DNA of 64,000 nucleotides from Schizochytrium sp. TIO01 (taxonomy: Eukaryota > Sar > Bigyra > Thraustochytrida > Thraustochytriidae): NCBI GenBank assembly GCA_004764695.1, contig SMSO01000014.1:2989148-3053147 (forward strand), given 5' to 3'. Below are positions 60,738 through 64,000 of the stretch, one piece after another. A program made the position numbers and the translations under genes. Each line of letters begins with the position of its first letter. Positions within the stretch are counted from its first letter, which is position 1. The notes beneath the pieces were generated by a model, which was not told the origin of the DNA, did no database searches, and was given only the letters and a program-made list of their open reading frames with translations.

Positions 60738-62425
60738 TCGCGGCTGCCACCCGTGGCGGCCGCGAGGAGTGGAGGCAGAGGAAGAATTGGCTGCATCGTC
60801 TCAAGCCCCGCCCGCGACTCGACGCCTCATCCGGCGGGCGAGGCTGGGTCGCCTGCTGCGGCCCCTAGAGAGCATATTGTTGACGCAAGCGCAAACTTGG
60901 AGAATACCAGCACTGGAATTGCTGGTCGAAACCTCAACGCAAACACCAACTTTGACAACTTCGGCTACCAACTGAGTAATTTTAAAAAAGGCATCAACGT
61001 CAATAACAACACTAATATCATCAGCAACAACAGCAACAATAACAGCGTTCAAGAAAGCTCGCTCGACAGCAATATAGGACACTCTTATATTCAGGGAAAC
61101 TTTCAAGGCTCTACAGAGTCCTCGTACTCGAGTCGAGGGCTTGCGCTGAGAGGCCTTGGGGAGACAAACCCAACGAGCACCACGGACTCGCAGGGCGACA
61201 ACCTCGCGGTCCAGCTTGGCCGGCAGCTGCGTGAGGAGCAGCAGGCTGAGCTGAAGGCAAGACTAAACCTAAGGCGCGAGAAGGCTTGTGAGAACAGCGG
61301 CGCAAGCACAAGCTGGTCCGTAGCGTCGTCGTCTGCAGTTTCGGAGGACACCAAAACAGCACGGCTATTGAAAGATAGCGCAGAAGACCTGGAGCCCCAA
61401 GACCAAGATCAAGATCAACATCACGCGCAAGTGCTGAGCCTTTATCAACCACCGAAGCTTCCTGCTAGGTCTGTTGAGAACCAAAGAGCACCCGTACTTA
61501 GTGACGATCTGCAGCAATCCAAGATATATAGCGACGAGGAGCGCATCCTTGCCCAAATCCAATCCCAAACTAGAATTCAAGCTCAGCCAGGCTCGCATCT
61601 AGCTCCTGTACCTTTGCTGACCTCTAATTCGACATTTTCGAACTCCACTTTTGAGACCAAGCATCCGGTGGAATCCTCGACTTCATCTTCATCGTCTGCA
61701 TCGTGGACTTCAGGCGCACCATCGCCGCAAAGCACTGCTTGCCAGGGACTTGTTCACCAAGAAAGCAGCGGAAGTGCAAAAGAGGGATCTTCTTTACCGA
61801 AGCACGAGGCGTCTTTCTCTTCACAGTCGTCAACTAGGTCGCGAGGTGGTTCGCGAGTTGTGCGAGCCTCTGACGAAGGCAGCTGGAAGGTAGTTCAACC
61901 TCGAGCAAGGACCATGGCAGGCGGCGGCAGTGGACGGCTGCAACTTAAAGTATGCAGCGCGCGCAACTTGACCAGCGAAAAGACAATTTACCCTTTTGTC
62001 CAGGTGGTTAATGGATTATATAAGGAGAAAACGTCCCATCGTAAATGTTCACTCGGACAGAAAACTGTGTATTGGAACCAAAAGTTCGTAGTCGACGAGG
62101 TTTCAGCCGGGGGTTCTGTGCGTCTTGAAGTCAAGAACAAGGAGTCTTTTCTGACCCCACCAACCCTAATGGGTGTCGTTATTCTGCAGGTTCCTGAGAA
62201 TGCGAATCAACTTGAAGACGTGTGGATCCCTATCATGGAGCCCAAGTCAATGGAATCTACAATTGCCGAGTTGCACTGTGTTTTTCAGTTCGAGGGTTCC
62301 CTCCCTAACATGCCACACCCCATGTCGCCCACACGATACAATATGGGTCCTGGGTACCACTCGAGTTCGATGAGCTCGTATTCAGAGACTTCCCCTGTAT
62401 TAGGGTCTCGCTCTCCATCGAATAT

Positions 62426-62458
<33 letters not shown>

Positions 62459-64000
62459 ACAGCAGCAACAAATAACAATGGCCAATTCGTCTAGTGCAGC
62501 CGGGTCGCGTTTCGAAATCTCTCATGCTGTGGCCGAACCGCCAGCACCTAGGCGAGCACAACGATCTCCGACACAAGAAGACGTAAACAAAGCCATACGT
62601 CCTTCATCTGGTTTTGATGGACACGCTGCTGCACTTACGATCAATGAGTTGATGGATTCCTTGGAAAGAGTTAAGCACATTATTGAGTCTCACAGTGGAG
62701 CCGGCGCTGGGGCTGGTACTACAGTAATTGTTCAAGCCTCGGATCCTGAAAGGCTCGATCTTCTTCGAAGCGCGCGTGATGAACTAGAGAGTATTCAAGC
62801 CCAGATCGAAGCTGAAGCCACCCTTTCTCCTGAATGGCGCGCCAAGCTTGTGGACCTTGCTGCAGCATATGGTTCAGATCTAGCTGTGCTCCTTAGCACA
62901 GAAGCTTGGGATGATGTGAACCGGAGACGGTCTCGTGTTGTTGGAGGTAACAGTAAAATGCAACACCAGCAGCAGCAAAACCCTCTTCAAGAAGCATTGT
63001 CTAACCACAACAATAGCAGTAGGTCGTCTAATGGAAAGGCACCTGTGTTCAAAGAAACCACCAAAACCTTTGCCTTAGAAAGCCTTGAGCTTTTTGATTC
63101 ACTTCTGGATAAAGGCTATGCAGTGGAGATACTCGAGCCAGGACAACCTGGCGCTGCACCGATCGCTAAGGGCGATAAGGTTTCTCTTGAGTATATTGTG
63201 TACATATGGGATTCGGTGAATATGCTTGCTGTGTCTTATGCAGATTCTGCCTCTTCGGGAAACTTAGAGTTCGTTGTAGGAGATGATGAGCAGCCTGTGG
63301 GACTTAGTTTAGGACTTGAATCACTCAGCGAAGGCGCACGATTTAACATTTGCATTTCGCCACCACTTGCCCATGGTGAGAATGGCACAACTGACGTCCC
63401 ACCCAATACACACGTCCTCTATGAAGGCAAAGTTGTTGGCGTTGAACGCCATGCGGCTTCAGTAGCCTCAGAAACAGTGGAGCTTGCCGAGACTCATCCA
63501 GACGCGTTATTGAAAAATAAACGCGCTTCCTTGCGTTATCCTGCACGCCAAAATCGGGTGTCTCTTGCTATTCCGGGTGAACCTATTGACTCTACAGATT
63601 TGCAGCAACCTCCACCTCCAACTTTGCAGACACCACTCATTTCTCCTGCTGCATCTTCGTCGTATAATTCATCCTCATCCACGAATACTCTCACTACCTG
63701 TCCCTCTGGAGACGGGGACTCTAACTCAGCTCCTGGAGCACTCCCTGCACGCACCAAATCACCTTTCCAACAAGAACTCTCGACTGCTGTGACTTCGAAG
63801 TCTAATGCACGTGCTAATGCGGAGTTAAGCAACACCAAAAAACACTCAAGTCATGAGCAACAGCCACCACCATTGCCTCCACGCAGTGATTACTTGTTCC
63901 CCAAGACTGGAGGCCCTATGAAGGTCCCCCCTCGCCCAACCCGGAACCTAGCTCCAACCGTTTCTGCTTCTAGTACAGCGAGTGCGCCAGTGCCCCCTGT
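60738..64000 (+). CDS. Large C2 plus FKBP-like domain protein, partial at both ends
   Basis: One frame stays open from 60738 (after a stop at 60735-60737) to the window edge, over 1080 codons. The first in-frame ATG is at 61914, in a perfect ACCATGG context, but the preceding 390 open codons are compositionally coding-like (Ser/Gln/Asn-rich), so an upstream exon probably supplies the start; I could not place it. A C2 domain begins right after that ATG (RLQLKVCSARNLTSEK ... YPFVQVV ... VYWNQKFVVDEV ... SVRLEVKNK, about 61932-62250). Then come a poly-Gln tract (62428-62475) and a helical segment. An FKBP-like domain (about 63110-63445) has KGDKVSLEY, LSLGLESLSEGARF and PPLAHGENG...VPPNTHVLYEGKVVGVE. 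Several FKBP active-site aromatics look replaced, so prolyl isomerase activity is doubtful. A Pro/Ser-rich tail continues past 64000. A Ca2+/lipid-binding scaffold role is inference. Confidence 0.8.

Overview
This is nuclear DNA of a eukaryotic microbe. The evidence is a set of eukaryote-specific proteins (three Smc6-type SMC proteins, MUS81, a Rad21/Rec8 cohesin kleisin, PGAM5, a PCIF1-like cap methyltransferase relative, an RBR-type zinc protein with IQ motifs), a few short GT-AG introns (99, 137, 173 and 211 nt can be read directly) and long intergenic stretches full of microsatellites. Most genes are single-exon or nearly so. Few introns, moderate GC in coding DNA and AT-rich spacers would fit a thraustochytrid-like stramenopile or a similar protist. 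That placement is a guess; nothing in the window proves it.

Layout. 1-6.2 kb is gene-poor and holds decayed RRM/SR-type splicing-factor fragments. 6.2-14.5 kb is gene-dense: a secreted, probably membrane-anchored trypsin-like protease, a leucine-rich-repeat protein with introns (minus strand), cytosolic isoleucyl-tRNA synthetase (with an apparent 1-nt frameshift near its C terminus) and CMP-KDO synthetase (two exons, minus strand). 14.9-32.6 kb is the most unusual part: three near-identical, mosaic Smc6-type genes in the same orientation, with MUS81 between the first two. A Rad21-type kleisin follows at 34.1-36.4 kb on the other strand. 39-42 kb carries an orphan helical protein and PGAM5. 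42.1-49.8 kb is a repeat-rich gene desert. 49.8-56.3 kb encodes an IQ/RBR-like protein, a PCIF1-like protein whose catalytic NPPF motif reads HPPY, and a HAD-family protein. 56.3-60.7 kb is again repeat-rich and nearly empty. From about 60.7 kb to the window edge runs a long S/Q/N-rich protein with a C2 domain and an FKBP-like domain; it is cut off at position 64000.

How the genes relate. Smc5/6 and MUS81 act on the same substrates (stalled forks and joint molecules), and the kleisin belongs to the related cohesin complex, so the 14.9-36.4 kb interval is a chromosome-maintenance neighbourhood. The three Smc6 paralogs share an almost invariant hinge. They differ in blocks: the N-terminal tail, the coiled-coil strands next to the ATPase head, and the signature motif, where the middle copy has LSEGE for LSGGE. 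This looks like segmental duplication followed by gene conversion with local diversification. It is the best candidate here for something undescribed.
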